A stretch of DNA of 64,000 nucleotides from Rosellinia necatrix (lineage: Eukaryota > Ascomycota > Sordariomycetes > Xylariales > Xylariaceae): the NCBI GenBank assembly GCA_021209875.1, contig JAGYVD010000010.1, forward strand, positions 3,193,732 to 3,257,731, written 5' to 3'. Numbering within the stretch: the stretch's first letter is position 1; every line of letters begins with the position of its first letter. A model generated the notes under the pieces. That model had not been told where the DNA came from. It searched no databases and worked only from the letters and a program-made list of their open reading frames with translations. The position numbers and the translations under genes are program-made. Below, piece after piece: positions 24,063 to 38,044 of this stretch.

Positions 24063-27000
24063 TAAATAAATGCTATGAATAAAATAAATAAAATTTAATA
24101 AATTTAAGATTTAATTTTATTTAAATTATTTAATCGAGGTGTGGATTAATTTATAAAAGATTTATTAATTATTAAAATTATAATAATATTTAAAAATATT
24201 TAATATAAATAATTAAATTTATTAACAAGTTTTTATTTAATATAAAAGCTATAAGTATTTATATATATTAATTATATAATAAAAATAATTTTAAAAGTTA
24301 TTTTTGTTTTAAACATATAATATTTACAAATATAATATTAAAACTATATTTTATATATATATATTTTATGTTTAAAAAGTTTTAAAATAAAAATTTTAGT
24401 TTAATTATTAAATTATTTAATATTATTATTATATATTTTTAAATTAATTAATTTATTAATTAATTTATTATTTTATCTCTTAATTATTTTTAAATTTTTA
24501 TTTAAATTAGTTTTTTTAAACATTTTTAATAAATTAATTAATTTATATTTTAAAAATATATATTTTGTTAATATAATTAATTTATTTATATATAATAATA
24601 AATAAAAATAAAATTATATAATATAGTTTTTTTTAAAGCTATAAATAATTTTTTTAATTATATTAATATATTTAAAAAATTTTTTTTAAATATATATTTT
24701 TAATTATATTATTATTTTATATTTTAATTAAGCTTAGTAATTTTTTATTAATGTTTAAATATAATTAATAATTTATTAGCATCTTAAATATAAGTTAATA
24801 TTTAGTTTTTATTTTTAATGTTTTTTTTTTTTTTTCAATTTAAATATAAAAACTATATATAATTTTTTATTTATATATTTTTATTAAATTTTAATATATT
24901 AATTTAAAACATAATTTTTTTTTATTATTTTAAAATATATTTTTTAAATAAATTTTTATTTATATTTATTAAACTTATAATTTTAAAATTTTATTATAAT
25001 TATAATAATTTATAAATATTATTATAATTTATTATATATTATATTTATTAATTATATTATTTTTATTTAGAAATTATTAATATAATTTATTTATTAATAT
25101 ATATTTAAATTATTAATAATTATTATAAATAATTATTAAAACTATTTTATTATTATTAAGTTTATATTTATATTATTATTACTACTGCTGCTACTGCTGC
25201 TGCTGTTATCTTTATTAATACTGTTATTTTTACTGTTATTATTATTATTTTTACTGCTGTTATTATTATTAACGTTATTTTGTTATTTTAATTGTTTATA
25301 TTATTATAAATAATATTTTTAATATTTCTTTTATTTATTTATAATTTCTTTAAATATAATATTTAAAATTAAAAAATATATTAATTTATTTTAATAACGT
25401 TTTTTTTCAATTTATTTTTATTAAGCTTATTTAATTTAAATTTATATTTAAATATTAAAAATATATTATTTTAAATTTTTGAAACTTTATTATAATTAAT
25501 ATTATTAAACTATTATTATTAAATTTTATATAATTATATATATGGTTTTTATTTTTATTTTTAATTTAAAATATTATATAATAAATAATATTATTATTAT
25601 TAATATTAATATTATTTTTATTTTATTTATTTATATTTAAAACTAATAAATATTATTTCAAAAATATTTTATTTAAGCTATATTAGTTTTATATTTATTA
25701 ATTAATTAAATAAATTATATTATAAAGCTATTAAATATAATAATTAATATTAATATTATATTTTTAAATATAAATATATTTTTAGTTTATATTTTATTTT
25801 ATATATTTTAATCGATTAATTAATATATAATTAATAATATAAAATTAGCTTTTATATATTTAATTAATAATTAAATATTTTTTATATTTTTACTTTATTT
25901 TTAATATTATTATAAATAATTATTATAAGTTTTATTAATTAATTATTAATTTAAAATAAATTATATTAAATTTTAAAATTTTGCTGCGTTAAATTTTAAT
26001 ATTTTAATAAAAAATAAAATATTATAGTTTTAAAACGTTTATTTTTATAAATTTTTATATTTTTATATATTTTAGCTATTTTTAATATTTATATTGTTAT
26101 AGCTAGTTATTTTTTATTTATTATTTCTTTTATATTTTTATTTTTATTTTATTATAGTTTTTTATTTATTTTTATTATATAATTTATATTTTTAAACGCT
26201 GTTTAAAAATTTATTATAATTTAATTTTAAAACGATTTTTAATATATTTAAAAATCTAATAATTTAAAAATCTTAACAAAATTATAAATAAAAAAACGCT
26301 TTTTAAAAGTCGTATAAAACTAAAAAGTTTTTAAATATTTTTATTTTTTAATTTTTTAATTAATTATTAAAAGTTTAAACTAATAATTTATTAATTTTTT
26401 ATATTATAATATAAATTATTTAAATTAAATAAAGCTTTAAAATATTTAAACTATATTTATATAAAGTTTTTATAAAACTATTTGCTAGCATTTAATTAAT
26501 AAAAAATATTTTATTATAAATAAGTTTTTTAATATTTTTATTTAAACTATATATTTTATATATTTATATATTTAAATTTTATAATAATTTTTATATTTAT
26601 TCATTATTAAATAAATTATTTAAATATTATTTAAATAAATTATTTATATTTTTTAAGTTCAAAAGAAAATTTTTAAAAACTGTTTTAAAACTATTATTTT
26701 TTAGCTATACAGCTTAAAATAATAACTTTAATTTTATTATAACAGTTAAAATTATATTTTTAAATAGAAATATAATATATTTATATAAAAATCGCTTAGT
26801 TTTAATATTATTTATAAATAACATGTTTTTATAATTAATAAAGCTTAAGCTGTTAAATTTTTATTTTTATATATAATTTTAAAAATTTTATATAATATAA
26901 ATAATAAATTATTTAATTAGCGGCTTTTATATAATTTAAATTTAAATTTATAAAATATTTTAATAATAATATAGCTATAAACATTATATCTAATTATAAT

Positions 27001-29761
27001 ATAATTATTAGATAAAATATTAAATTGATTTTTTTAATATATTTTAATTTTTTTTTAAAGCTTATTTTATATATTTTAACAGCTTTTTATTTAAAAATAA
27101 TATTTTAAAATTTAAACGTTATTAATCAATTTAAATTAAACTACGATTTTTTAATATATTAATTATATATTAATATAATCGTTTTTTATATAGTTATAAA
27201 TTATTTTAATTTTTAAAATTAAATAATATTTTTTATTTTTAACCTTATAAGCTTTTTAATTTTATTAATAATTTTTTAGCTAATTTTTATTATTTTTTAT
27301 ATATAACTAAAAATTGTTTATATAAAATAAAATAAATATTTTATAATTTAAAATATAAAATAAACATAGTTTTTATTAAATATAATTAGCTTTAAACGTT
27401 TTAAAATATTTAAAAAATTTTATATTATAATAATAAAAGTTTTATAGCTTATATAAAGTTTTATTTAAAAATATAGTTTTTTTGCTATTTAAAACTGTTT
27501 AATATTAAATATATAATAAAAGTTTGCTATTTTTAAAATATTTAAAAATATTAATATTATATTAAACTATTTAATATTTAAATTAAAATATATATTAATT
27601 ATTATTATTATTTAAAATAAATTTGTTATAAATATTACAGCATATATTAATTAAAATATATTTATTATTTATAAATTTTTTATATAACTAGCTTTATTTT
27701 ATAAACTTTTAAAAAAAATTTTATTAAATTTATATATAAATATTTATTTAAATAATAATAATTTATTTTTATTTTTTATTAAAATTACTTTTATAATTTT
27801 TTTTTTATATAATAAATATTTTTTATATATTTTTTTAAAAAATTGTTTTAAAAATTGTTTTTAAACTTTTTAGTTTATAAAAGTTTTTAATAAAATTATT
27901 TTAATATATTTAATTTTTAAACTAATTTTTAAACAATTAGTTTTATATTATTATATTATAGCTGTAAATATTATATATAATATTTTATATTTATAATTTT
28001 AAAATATAAAGCTTTTATTTATTTTAAAAAAATATTTTATAAAAATATTTTATATATAATCTTTAATAAATTATTTTTAGTTTTATATATATTATTATAA
28101 TAAATATTAAATTTTTATATTATTTTTAGCTTTTATTTAATTTTTATATTTAATTTTATAGTTTAATTTATTTATAAATAAAAATATTTTATATATATAT
28201 TTATATTTTATTTAAGTTTTTTTAACTTTTATTATTTATTTAACTTGTTAAAATTAATTTTCTGCTAGTTTATTTAATAATTAACGTTTTTATTATTATA
28301 AAATTTATAACGTTTTTAAAACATTATAAATAATTATTTTTTATATATTATAATAGTTTTATTTTTAAAGCTTTTTATTAAAATTATTTTTAGCTTTAAA
28401 ATTATCTTTAAAATAATAAATTTTATTATTATATTTAAAAACTAGTTTTTAGCTTAAAATCTGTTTTGCTAATATATTTATTTTTAATTTATATTTATTA
28501 GTTTAACTAATTAAACTATAAATAAAAATATTTAGAATATTTTTTATATTTTAAAATTATATATAATATATTTTTAAACTTTTATTTATTATTTATTTTA
28601 TACAGCTGTTTATTTATTAAATTTAAAACTTTTAGTTTTTTACTGCTGCTTATTTAATTTTAATAGCTAGTTTTTCTACTTTTTAAAATAAAAGAGTTTT
28701 TATTAAATTTAATATTTTTAATAATAATTATTTTTATAATTAAAAACTTATATATAATATAACTTAATTATTTTATATTTAATTAAATATTTAATATAAG
28801 CTTAAAATTTAATTTTATATATTTGCTGCTTTTTAACAGCAAGTTTCTTTTTATTAAATATATATAATATTTATATATATATATTTTGTTTTAATTTAAT
28901 TATAAATTATTTATTAATGTTTTTATTTAAGCTAAATTATATTATCGATAATATTACGTTAATTAACGTTTAAATATATAATAAAAATATAAAAGTTTTA
29001 AGCTTTAAAAAGCTTTTATTATATAATTAAACCGTTATTTAAACTATTTTTAACTATAGTTTTAATAATAAGCTAGTTTTATTTAATAATTTCTTTATTT
29101 TATTAATTATTTTTTGCTAGCTTGTTTAATATTTTTAACAAGCTTTTTAATATAAAATAAAAAAACTTATTATTAATTTTTATTTTTAATTAAAGCTTAT
29201 ATTAAGTTTTATTTTTATAAACTATTATAAAAATATTTAAATCGCTTTTAATAATATAAACTATAAACTTATAACGTTTTTTATTTAATATATAAATTAT
29301 TTAATTTTTAAAAAACTTATATAATAGTTTTATTTATTAAAAATATATATAAATTAATTTAATATATTTATTTTTAATTATTAAAGTTTAGTTCGATTTA
29401 TTATATTTTATTAAATAATTAAACAGATTTTAATACAGCTTTTAAAAAATTAAACAGCTTTTTATTTAAAAATCGCTTAAATATTTATTATATTATATAT
29501 ATAATAACATATATTTTATATTTAATATATAAAATTTAATTAATTTATATATTTTTAACTATATATATTAATGTTTATAAAGCATAGCTTTTTAAATATT
29601 TTAATTATAAATATTAAAAAGCTTTAAAATTTCTTTTTAGCTTAAAAAATTTTTGAAATAGCTTATAAACTAAAATATATTAAAATTAATTAAATATAAT
29701 TAATTTAGCAACACTTTTTAAAATTATTTATAATATTTTGCTTATATTGCTCTTTGCTTGC
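24063..29761. other. AT-only tail behind copy A
   Basis: Even lower GC than copy A. Weakly alignable to copy B's tail near its start (AATTAAATTTATTAA at 24211 and 53461). It is also alignable to the DNA just inside the telomere (24538-25040 with 63264-63565, with about 170 bp extra here). No gene, RNA or palindromic array. A trinucleotide tract lies at 25178-25280. Confidence 0.6.
25178..25280. repeat. Degenerate trinucleotide tract
   Basis: Imperfect TAT/TGC/TAC triplets, clearest as ACTACTGCTGCTACTGCTGC at 25181-25200 and again near 25252-25270. The minus strand would read Ser/Asn-rich. Not seen in copy B's tail. Confidence 0.7.
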
Positions 29762-29772
29762 GGGTTAGGGTT
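29762..29772 (+). other. Interstitial telomere seed
   Basis: GGGTTAGGGTT, almost two telomere units in the same orientation as the chromosome end. It sits between the AT-only tail and the 62-bp repeats. The corresponding place behind copy B (57796-57826) holds a mutated copy of the telomere junction. Confidence 0.6.
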
Positions 29773-29838
29773 GCTACTGCTGTTAGCTGTTAACTTAGCT
29801 AAAATTTTGCTGATTTTCTGCCATACAAAAAAGCACAG

Positions 29839-30315
29839 CTAATTAAAAGCCTAAGTTGCGTGTTGTTATTTCTGCTAGTTATAAGCCCTGTATAGCTGCA
29901 CTTAATAAAAACGGCCGGTTATGTGTTGCTATTTTTGCTAGTTATAGGCCCGCAGCGATGCACTTAATAAAAACAGCAGGTTGTGTGTCGCTATTTTTGC
30001 CAGTCACAGGCCTGCAGTAATGCATTTAATAAAAACAGCAGGTTGCGTGTTGCTATTTCTGCTAGTTATAGGCCTGCAGCGATGCATTTAATAAAAACAG
30101 CAGGTTGTATGTTGCTATTTTTACTAGTTATAAACCTATATTTACGCATTTAATAAAAACAGCAGGTTGTATGTTGCTATTTCTGCTAGTTATTACTTTT
30201 GCTAGCGTGTATTTAATTAAAACAGTAGGTTACGTGTTGCTATTTCTGCTAGTTATAAACTTATATTTATGCATTTAATAAAAACAGCAGGTTATATGTT
30301 GCTATTTTTGCTAGG
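29839..30315. repeat. 62-bp minisatellite, less mutated (7-8 units)
   Basis: GGTT starts lie at 29917, 29979, 30041, 30103, 30165, 30228 and 30290, i.e. 62-63 bp apart, with a partial unit before. Conserved parts are TGTTGCTATTTCTGCTAGTT and GCATTTAATAAAAACAGCAG. GC is well retained in the first four units and falls in later ones. The same family is at 57914-58232, more eroded. Confidence 0.95.
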
Positions 30316-30425
30316 TTAAAAAAACAAATATTTAAGCATTTTTAAATATTTGCTTTCTGCTTATATATACCGACTCTTTTATTAACCAGGTTTAAAAAGC
30401 AAATATTTAAACATGTCTAAGTATT
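30316..30425. repeat. Two palindromic units before module M copy 2
   Basis: Cores at about 30327 and 30401. The first has TTTAAGCATTTTTAA and the second TTTAAACATGTCTAAGTATT. The spacer includes the relatively unmutated TTTCTGCTTATATATACCGA. It joins the 62-bp array directly to module M. Confidence 0.8.
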
Positions 30426-30984
30426 AATATAAATTATTTATTTAGCACGCATAAACTAACTTATATAAACAGACTGTTTTATTTTATATTTAACTATATA
30501 TAAATAGACTTTTTATTTAGCAAATTTTTTTTATTAATATTAATATTATACTTGTTTTTTTTCTGCTAGCTTAATTAGCTTGTTTTATGTTTTATTTACG
30601 TTATTAGTTTAATAATACTTTTAAGTAATATTTAGCGTAGCTAAAAAAAACAGAAAAAAGCTTGTTAGCAGAAATTAGCCAACTTTTAATAAAAACTTTT
30701 TTATTTTAAAAGCTAAGCTTATATTTTTTTTATATTATTATTTATTTAATTAATTAAACAAACTAAAAGCTTTTTAAAATTTTATATATTTTAATTAAAT
30801 ATTTTAACTTTATTTTTTTTTAATTTAAATATACAGCTATACTATAAATATACGACTTAATTTTAAGCTTAACTATTTTTATTATTTATTTTAAATAATA
30901 CTTTTAGTTTAATTATACAACTTATTAGTTTTTAGATTAATAAATAAAATAGCTATTAATTTAATAGTTATAAATTTAATAGTT

Positions 30985-31412
30985 ATAAACTTGTAACGTT
31001 ATATATTATATTTAGCGTATATATAGCCGGTAATAATAATAAGCTTTATATATTTTTTATATGTAAAAATAAACACGCGGTACTTTAGCTACTAGCTATA
31101 GCTGCTTTTTTTTCTAATAGCACAGGCAATAAATATTTTGTAAATGCTGCGGGCGGCCTATATTTATTTAATAACAAATATTCTGCCGATCTTATACTGC
31201 TTTAAGCTTTATTTCCCGACGAAAAAAGCAACGCTTATAATTTTAATAAAAAAAGCAACGCTTATAACTCTGATAAAAAAAACAACGCTTATAACCCCGA
31301 CAAAAAAAACAACACTTATAACTTTAATAAAAAAAATAACGCTTATAACTCTGACAAAAAAAACAACGCTTATAATTTTAACAAAAAAAATAATATTAAA
31401 ACTAATAATTAG
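30985..31412 (-). pseudogene. Minus-strand coding relic in module M, best copy
   Basis: The minus frame reads through six to seven nonapeptide units (VISVVFFVR, VISVAFFIK; DNA period 27 bp, 31229-31400). It continues with SLKQYKIGRIFVIKQIQAAR, SIYKIFIACAIRKKAAIASS and SLLLLPAIYTLNIIYNVTSL. Internal stops are TAA or TAG, removable by reversing C-to-T changes. The same frame holds in the other two M copies. The hydrophobic ending suggests a membrane segment, but no family is recognised and both ends are undefined. The 92-codon ATG frame on the plus strand at 31144-31422 is an overlap from the 27-bp repeat. Confidence 0.4.
31229..31400. repeat. 27-bp minisatellite inside module M
   Basis: Units of the type AACGCTTATAACTCTGATAA followed by AAAAAAC, period 27 bp, about six to seven copies. 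Partners at 21062-21180 and 49556-49670 have fewer, more irregular units, including a shortened GCTTATAAC triplication. Confidence 0.85.
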
Positions 31413-31619
31413 CGCTACTTAAACTTGTTATATAGCGTTAAAAATACTTTTTTTTATAAATAGCTTAAGTAGCGATTTTTTACGCTTATATATGCTAAAA
31501 TTAATTTAATACAGCTTTAATTAACTAATATATATTAGAATATATATTATTGCAATAAATTAACTTTTATTTAAATAATACTTATATTAAAATAATCTTT
31601 ATATATTTATTTTTAAAAT

Positions 31620-31895
31620 TATAAACCGGCTTTAAAAAACAAATACTTAGGCATGTTTAAATATTTGTTTTCTGCTTATATATACTTTTTAAGTCGTAAA
31701 CCAGCTCTAAAATATAAATACTTAAGCATGTTTAAATATTTATTTTTTGTTTATATATATTTTTTAAGTTATAAACTGGCTTTAAAATATAAATACTTAA
31801 GCATGTTTAAATATTTGCTTTTTGTTTATATATATTTTTTAAGTCGTAAACCGGCTTTAAAATATAAATATTTAAACATGTTTAAATATTTGTTT
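31620..31895. repeat. Palindromic array 1 of copy B (4 cores)
   Basis: Cores at about 31640, 31715, 31790 and 31866. It includes GC-richer forms ATACTTAGGCATGTTTAA and ATACTTAAGCATGTTTAA that hint at the pre-mutation palindrome. A 75-bp period makes a 25-residue repeat frame (31653-31913) that is not a gene. Confidence 0.9.
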
Positions 31896-34800
31896 TTTAT
31901 AGCGGTATTATAATTATTTATACTTTTATAAACTTTATATATTTTAATTAATATAGTAAACTAAATAATAATTATTATAAATCTAGTTATTTTATGTTTT
32001 AAATAACAAATTTAATTATTAATAATAACCTGGCTTTTTATAATTTATTATTATATAATAATAATATTTAAAACATGTTAAAGTTATAGCTAAAATTTTA
32101 AGATTTAGTTATTAATTATTAGCACGTGTTATTTTAAAATAAAAAGCTAAAGCTTTTTTTTTAGTCGACTAAAAATATTTTATATTTTTTGTTTTAATTT
32201 ATTATAGTTATATAAAGCTATAATATTAACAGCTATATTATATAACTAAAGTTTTTAAAAGTTTTTGTTATTATATATTATATTTATTATATTTTTTTTT
32301 TTATATATTTATATTATAAAATATATATTATATGTTTTAATTAATTATATTATATAAAACTTAGAATATATTATTAAAAGTTTTTAATTTAAGCTGGTTT
32401 AATATAATATATTTAATTTTTTTATATCTTATTAGTTATAAAACAGCAGACTATATATTTACTGCTTAATATATAAAATTTTTTTATAAACTGCTGCGTT
32501 TTACTAGCGGTGCAGTTTTTATATTTATTTATAATAATTAATTAATATTTTATAATATTTATTTAAGCTAAAGCTAAAATAAGCTTATAATAAATAAAAC
32601 TTTATATTAAAACAGCAGGTCAGCTTTTATATTTACAATATACTATTTTATATAAATATATTAAAATATTTTAAAAATATTTTAAAAATTATATAATAAA
32701 CATAAGTTTTATTATTTTATTAACTTAATTATTATTTTATAAAAATATAATATTAAAAATATAACCGTAAGCAACTTTTTAAAAAATGTTTTTAAGTTTT
32801 ATTATAAATATTTATCTGATCTAAACTTAAAACAGCTTTATTTAAATATTATTTAAATTAATTTTAGCTTTTAAAATATATTATATATTATTAGATCTAA
32901 TAATCTAGCTTATACTACTTTTTTATTTTTTATATTGCTTTATAAATTAAAATGCTTTATTAATATAATTTAAAATATAAACTATACGTTTTAAAAGTTT
33001 ACGCCAGAGTATTATTTAGCTAATTTGTTTTATAATATTAATATATTAAACCTGGTTAATAAGCACGTAGGTTTATAGCCTGGAAAGCTTATATTATATT
33101 AAGTTAAAGCTTATAATATATATAAACAGTATTTTTATATATTAAACAACTATTTGTTTTTTTTTAACGCTTAATTTTTTAAGCTAATAGCTTTTAGTTT
33201 TAACTTTATATATACGTTTTATTAAAATAATGCTTGCTTATTTATATATAAAAAGCCGATTAATAAAACATATATATTACAAGCTTTTTAAAACTAAAAA
33301 AAACAAATTTATAATATGCTAGCTAGTATATTATTAGTTATTACGCCGTTTAATTATAGCGTTTATTATAAGTGCTATATTTTATAGTTTTATATTATGT
33401 TTATTAATTTTTTTTTTTTTTAGCATATATAAACTACTTAATTATTTATATTAAATAATTATATTATATATAATCTTTTTTTTTTATTAATAAAACATTT
33501 TAATATATTAATGCTAATATATGCTATTTAATTTATAAAACTTATTAAAAAGCTTTTAATTTTTGCTTTATTTAATTTTAACGCGTTTTAAAAGCAATTT
33601 TACGCAGACTAGCGCTTAAAATATATATATATAAACTAATTTTTTATTTATTTTTTTTGTTTTATATATATTAGCAGTATATTTTTTAAGCAGCTGTAGC
33701 TATAAAAGTTAAAATTTAACCAGGTTTTATATAATAGCTATAAAAAGCTGTGCTACAGCTTTAGCTTTTAATAAGTAATAAAAAAGTGTAAAATAATATA
33801 GCTGCTAAATAATATGTTTTTTTAATATATGTTTTAGCTTATTAACGTTATATTTAAACGTATTTTTTTCCTGTTTTTTATATTATATAAAAGCTATAAA
33901 AGCTATAAACAGCTTTATAAAAACGTAACTTAAAACGTTATAAAAGCTAACACGCTTTATAAATTAATATTATAAAAAAATCTTAAGCAAATAATCGATT
34001 ATATATAATTATTAAAGTTTTATGCTAATATTTAAAAGCTGCACAATAAAACTTTTAAGCTTATATTTTAAATTGTTGTTTACGTATATAATTATAACTT
34101 TTATAAAGCTTATAAATTATTTTTTAAAAAAATCGGCTTTATATATGCTGTTATTAATAATATATTATGTTAAAGTTAATCTAATATTACTTATAATTAA
34201 TTTTAAGTTTTATTTTTTTAATATAGTTATATTATATATTAAAATGTTTTAAAACTAAATAAAAATAAAATATAATTAATTTTAAAATAAACAATAAACT
34301 ATTTTAATATTATATTTTATTATTATTAATTTAAGCTTAGCAATAAAAACTAAAATATATTTTATTTAAAAATAACGTTTATATAAATATTTACTGCTTT
34401 TAGTTATTATATATATAAACTATGTTAAACGGTATAAACAGCAGTTTTTTATAATTAAACAAAACTTTTGTCCGTCGGTATATAAAAATACAGGCTGTTT
34501 AATAAGCTGCTGTTAATAATAATAATATATTTTATATTTTAATAAATAATTAAATAAAATATTATAAAGCTTATATTAGTTTTTATATTTTTATAACATT
34601 AAATTTTAAACGTATTAAATTTTTTATATATAAATATTAAAATATAGCGATCTTTAATTTAATTTTTTAATTTTATTTACTGCTGTTTAAACTTTTCGAT
34701 TTATTTTTATATTAAAATTATTTTAAAAATAAAACTTTTATAGCTAAGCTTTTAAAAAAAGCTTTTTTATTTACTGTTTTTATTTGTTTTAAATTTAATA

Positions 34801-36104
34801 AAACTTAGCTTAAACAGCATATGTTTAAAACGTGCATAATTATTTATACTAGCCGTAGTATATAAATTATTAACTAGCTGTTTTATATTTACTTAAGCTT
34901 TATAAACTTTATCTAGTATTTTATAATAACTTTTAAAATAATAAAATATATATATATTTAAAACAGCTTTTAGCTAGTTTTATATAAAACCTGGTTTTTT
35001 ATATTTATATTTTATACTTCTGCTTTTATATATATTTTAAAACAGTAGACTTTTTATTTTTAGTTATCGATATTCTAACATAAATTAATTTATTTAATAC
35101 TACGGCAAACCAGCTAGCTGCAGCAGCTAAAAATTCTAAAGCTTTTTTTATTATTAAATAGTTTATAAAAAACAGCTTAAATTAGCTTTAAAGCTTATTT
35201 TATAAAAAATATATAAAATAATAAATTAAAAATAAAAAGCAATTATATAATAAATTTAAATAAAACTAATTATATTAAAAATAATATTACTAAAAACAGT
35301 ATTAACATAAACTAAAGCAACAAAAACGTTTAAAATATTAATATAAACTATTTATTTAAATAACGTTTTTAATATATATTAAATTAGTTATATTTACTTT
35401 ATATTTAAATATTTTAAATAAAGCTTAGCGTAAAAATAACTATTTAAATATTTAATAGTTTTAAAAGCATTTTTAATAAAAGCGGATATTTAGCTATGCT
35501 ATAATATATATATTTTCTTTTTAGTTTTAGCTTAGGCTTTTTTTTTTAATTTTATTACAACTTTTTTTTTAAACATTATTTTTAAATATTTATTTTTTAT
35601 TACTAGTTATTATATTTTATTTTTATAAAATTAACACGTTTATATAGATTGGCGACTATTTATATTTATTTATATAAAGCTTATTATAAATAAAAACTTT
35701 AAAGCTGTCCGCTTTAAAACAGATAAAAATATTTAATATAATAAAAGCAGGGCTACTTTAAACGGACAGAACATACAGGTTGTTTTAACAGGTTTATTTA
35801 ACAACTTATAACTAAAATAATACTTTAAACATAATAATTAAAATATCCCTTTTTTATAATTATAATAATGTTATTAATATAAAAGCTAATAATATTTATA
35901 AAAATAAAATTAAATATAAAATATATATATTATATAATATAAAGCTATATAAAATTAATTATTTTAAACATATATAAAGCTGGCTAATATAAATATTTTA
36001 ATTCTAGTCAGCTAAAAATCTGCACTATTTTATAAACATATATAATAAGTTATATAATATATTATTAGATTTTTATATATTAGCCTGCTATAAGCAGGGC
36101 TTAA
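31896..36104. other. Array-free first block of copy B
   Basis: Partner of 3631-8020. No intact gene. An open frame at 34022-34252 is not kept in copy A, where one T is missing and a stop follows. Undamaged-looking patches occur at 33000-33090 and 35700-35790. The insertion site of copy A's 202-bp element is empty near 35705. Confidence 0.6.
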
Positions 36105-36362
36105 AAAGCAAATATTTAAACATGTTTAAATATTTGTTTTTAAAGCCGGTTTATAATTTAAAAGTTATATAAAATAAAATATAAATATTTAAACATATTT
36201 AAATATTTGCTTTTTAAAGCCGGTTTATAATTTAAAAATTATATAAAAATAAAATATAAATATTTAAACATGTTTAAATATTTGTTTTTAAAGCCGGTTT
36301 ATAATCTAAAAGTTATATAAAATAAAATATAAATATTTAAACATATTTAAATATTTATTTTT
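36105..36362. repeat. Palindromic array 2 of copy B (4 cores)
   Basis: Four cores alternating with AAAGCCGGTTTATAATTTAA spacers; two in copy A. The doubling looks like duplication of a two-unit block, since the spacers alternate. Confidence 0.85.
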
Positions 36363-38044
36363 TTAAGCCAACGTTTTTGCGCTGTTTTTTTATTATATAA
36401 AGTTATTAATATATATTTATATTCAGCTTTTGCTTTATTAATAAATTTCTAAGCATATTAAAACTAGATTTTTATAAAAAGCTTTTATAATTCCGCAGTT
36501 ATTAAAATTAATTAATATATTTTATATTAACTAGTAAACTAACAAAAAATTAAATATTTTTAAACGCTTTTTATTTAAATAAATGCTAATAATATTTAAA
36601 GCTGCTAAAAACTAAAGTTTAAAAAACTAAAATATATTAAAAATATTTAATACTGCTATATTAACAGAAGCATAATTAATTATTAATAAATATTTTAAAT
36701 ATTTTTATATAAAAACAGAGCTAAACAAATAAAAAAGTACTATAAGCGAACTTTATAAATAAATGCTATAAAAATTAAATCTATGCTTTTATTTTTATTA
36801 GCTTTTAGTATTAAAAACGTTCTAGCTTTAAAACTTTTAGTTATTTACAACTTTAGTTATTTTATCTGCAGAGCTTAATATAAGTTATTAGCTTTAAAAT
36901 ATATATAAAAATAAAAAAGCTTAGTTATATAGCTTTAGCTAAAATAATAGCCGTAAAAATAATGTTTAAAACAGCAAAAAATATAATCGATAAAAAAAAT
37001 ATTATTTAAATTGCTACAGCTAAACAAATCAGCTTTTAAATTTTTAAGCTTACTGTTTAAATAAAGTTTAACAACAGCATAAATAAACGTAACGTTTTTA
37101 AAAGCAAAATCTAAGTTTTTAAAAAAGCTTATTTTTATATTAATTTTAAAAACATAGACTATTTTAAATAAAAGCTTTTAACTTTAAAAATATAAAATAT
37201 ATATTTAATTATACCTGTAGTTTAATTAAATCTGTTAAAGTTAGTAAACTATTTTTTTGTTTAAATTAAATATTTTAAACATTAATTAAATATTTATTAT
37301 TATAAAAGCTAAAAACTAATTATTATTTAATAACAGCGGTAATAATATAAAAATAAAAATATTATATAATATATCGCCGAAAAATATAATAATATAAATA
37401 ATAAAAAGCTTATATAATTAAAACATATAAAAATTAAAAACGTAAAAATAAATATATTAAAATTATATATATTATAGCAGGCGGTTTAACTACTAATATT
37501 ATTAATATAAAAATGCTGCCGATTATTTAAATATAAATTAAAAAAACTTTTTAATTATATTTAACAAGCAGGCCTAATATTATATTTATTAGCTTATTAA
37601 TAAGTAATAATATTTTTAAAAGTAAATACCTAAGCTTTTTACTAACTTTTAACGCTTATATATAAATATAGCAGAACTACTGCATAAAACTACAGCCTTT
37701 TTTTTTTTTGCTTTTTTTATTAATAAGTGTAGCATTAGTAAAACTATTACTTATGCTAGCACTATATTTTTATTTTATAAAAAGTTTTTAATAAATGTTT
37801 TAATAATATAAAAAGTTTATCGCCTAAATTTAATTATTATTTTTTTGTTAGTTATTATTTAAATATATAACGCGATCTAGCGTTTTTTTTTAAATATTTT
37901 TAACGTTTATTTAATATTTAAAAAATAAATTAATCTGCGACCGTATTAAAAATCAACTGTTTTTAACGCATTTAATTTTAAAAGTTTATAGTACAGCTTT
38001 AAAAACGTTTTAATAATTTAATAATAAGTGCTTTTATAAACCTA
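36363..38044. other. Eroded block, copy B
   Basis: Partner of 8143-9825. Nothing beyond A/T-rich remnants seen. Confidence 0.55.

Larger units (their letters stand above)
30427..31619. repeat. Module M, copy 2 (least mutated)
   Basis: Homologous to 20374-21403 and 48866-49900, with better GC retention. It holds about 130 bp not present in the others, roughly 30553-30680, between AATATTATAC and AATAAAAACTTTTT. This extra part includes TTTTTTCTGCTAGC and the partly inverse CAGAAAAAAGCTTG. Whether that is an insertion here or a deletion in the others is unclear. Confidence 0.85.

Noticed and set aside
31144..31422. 92-codon ATG frame on the plus strand
   Set aside because: Half of it is the 27-bp repeat. 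Homologous copies at 20.9 and 49.4 kb do not keep it open, whereas the minus-strand frame stays in register in all three.
34022..34252. 76-codon frame rich in Ile, Leu and Tyr
   Set aside because: Copy A (about 5735) lacks one T in a homopolymer and meets a stop. Composition typical of AT-rich noise.
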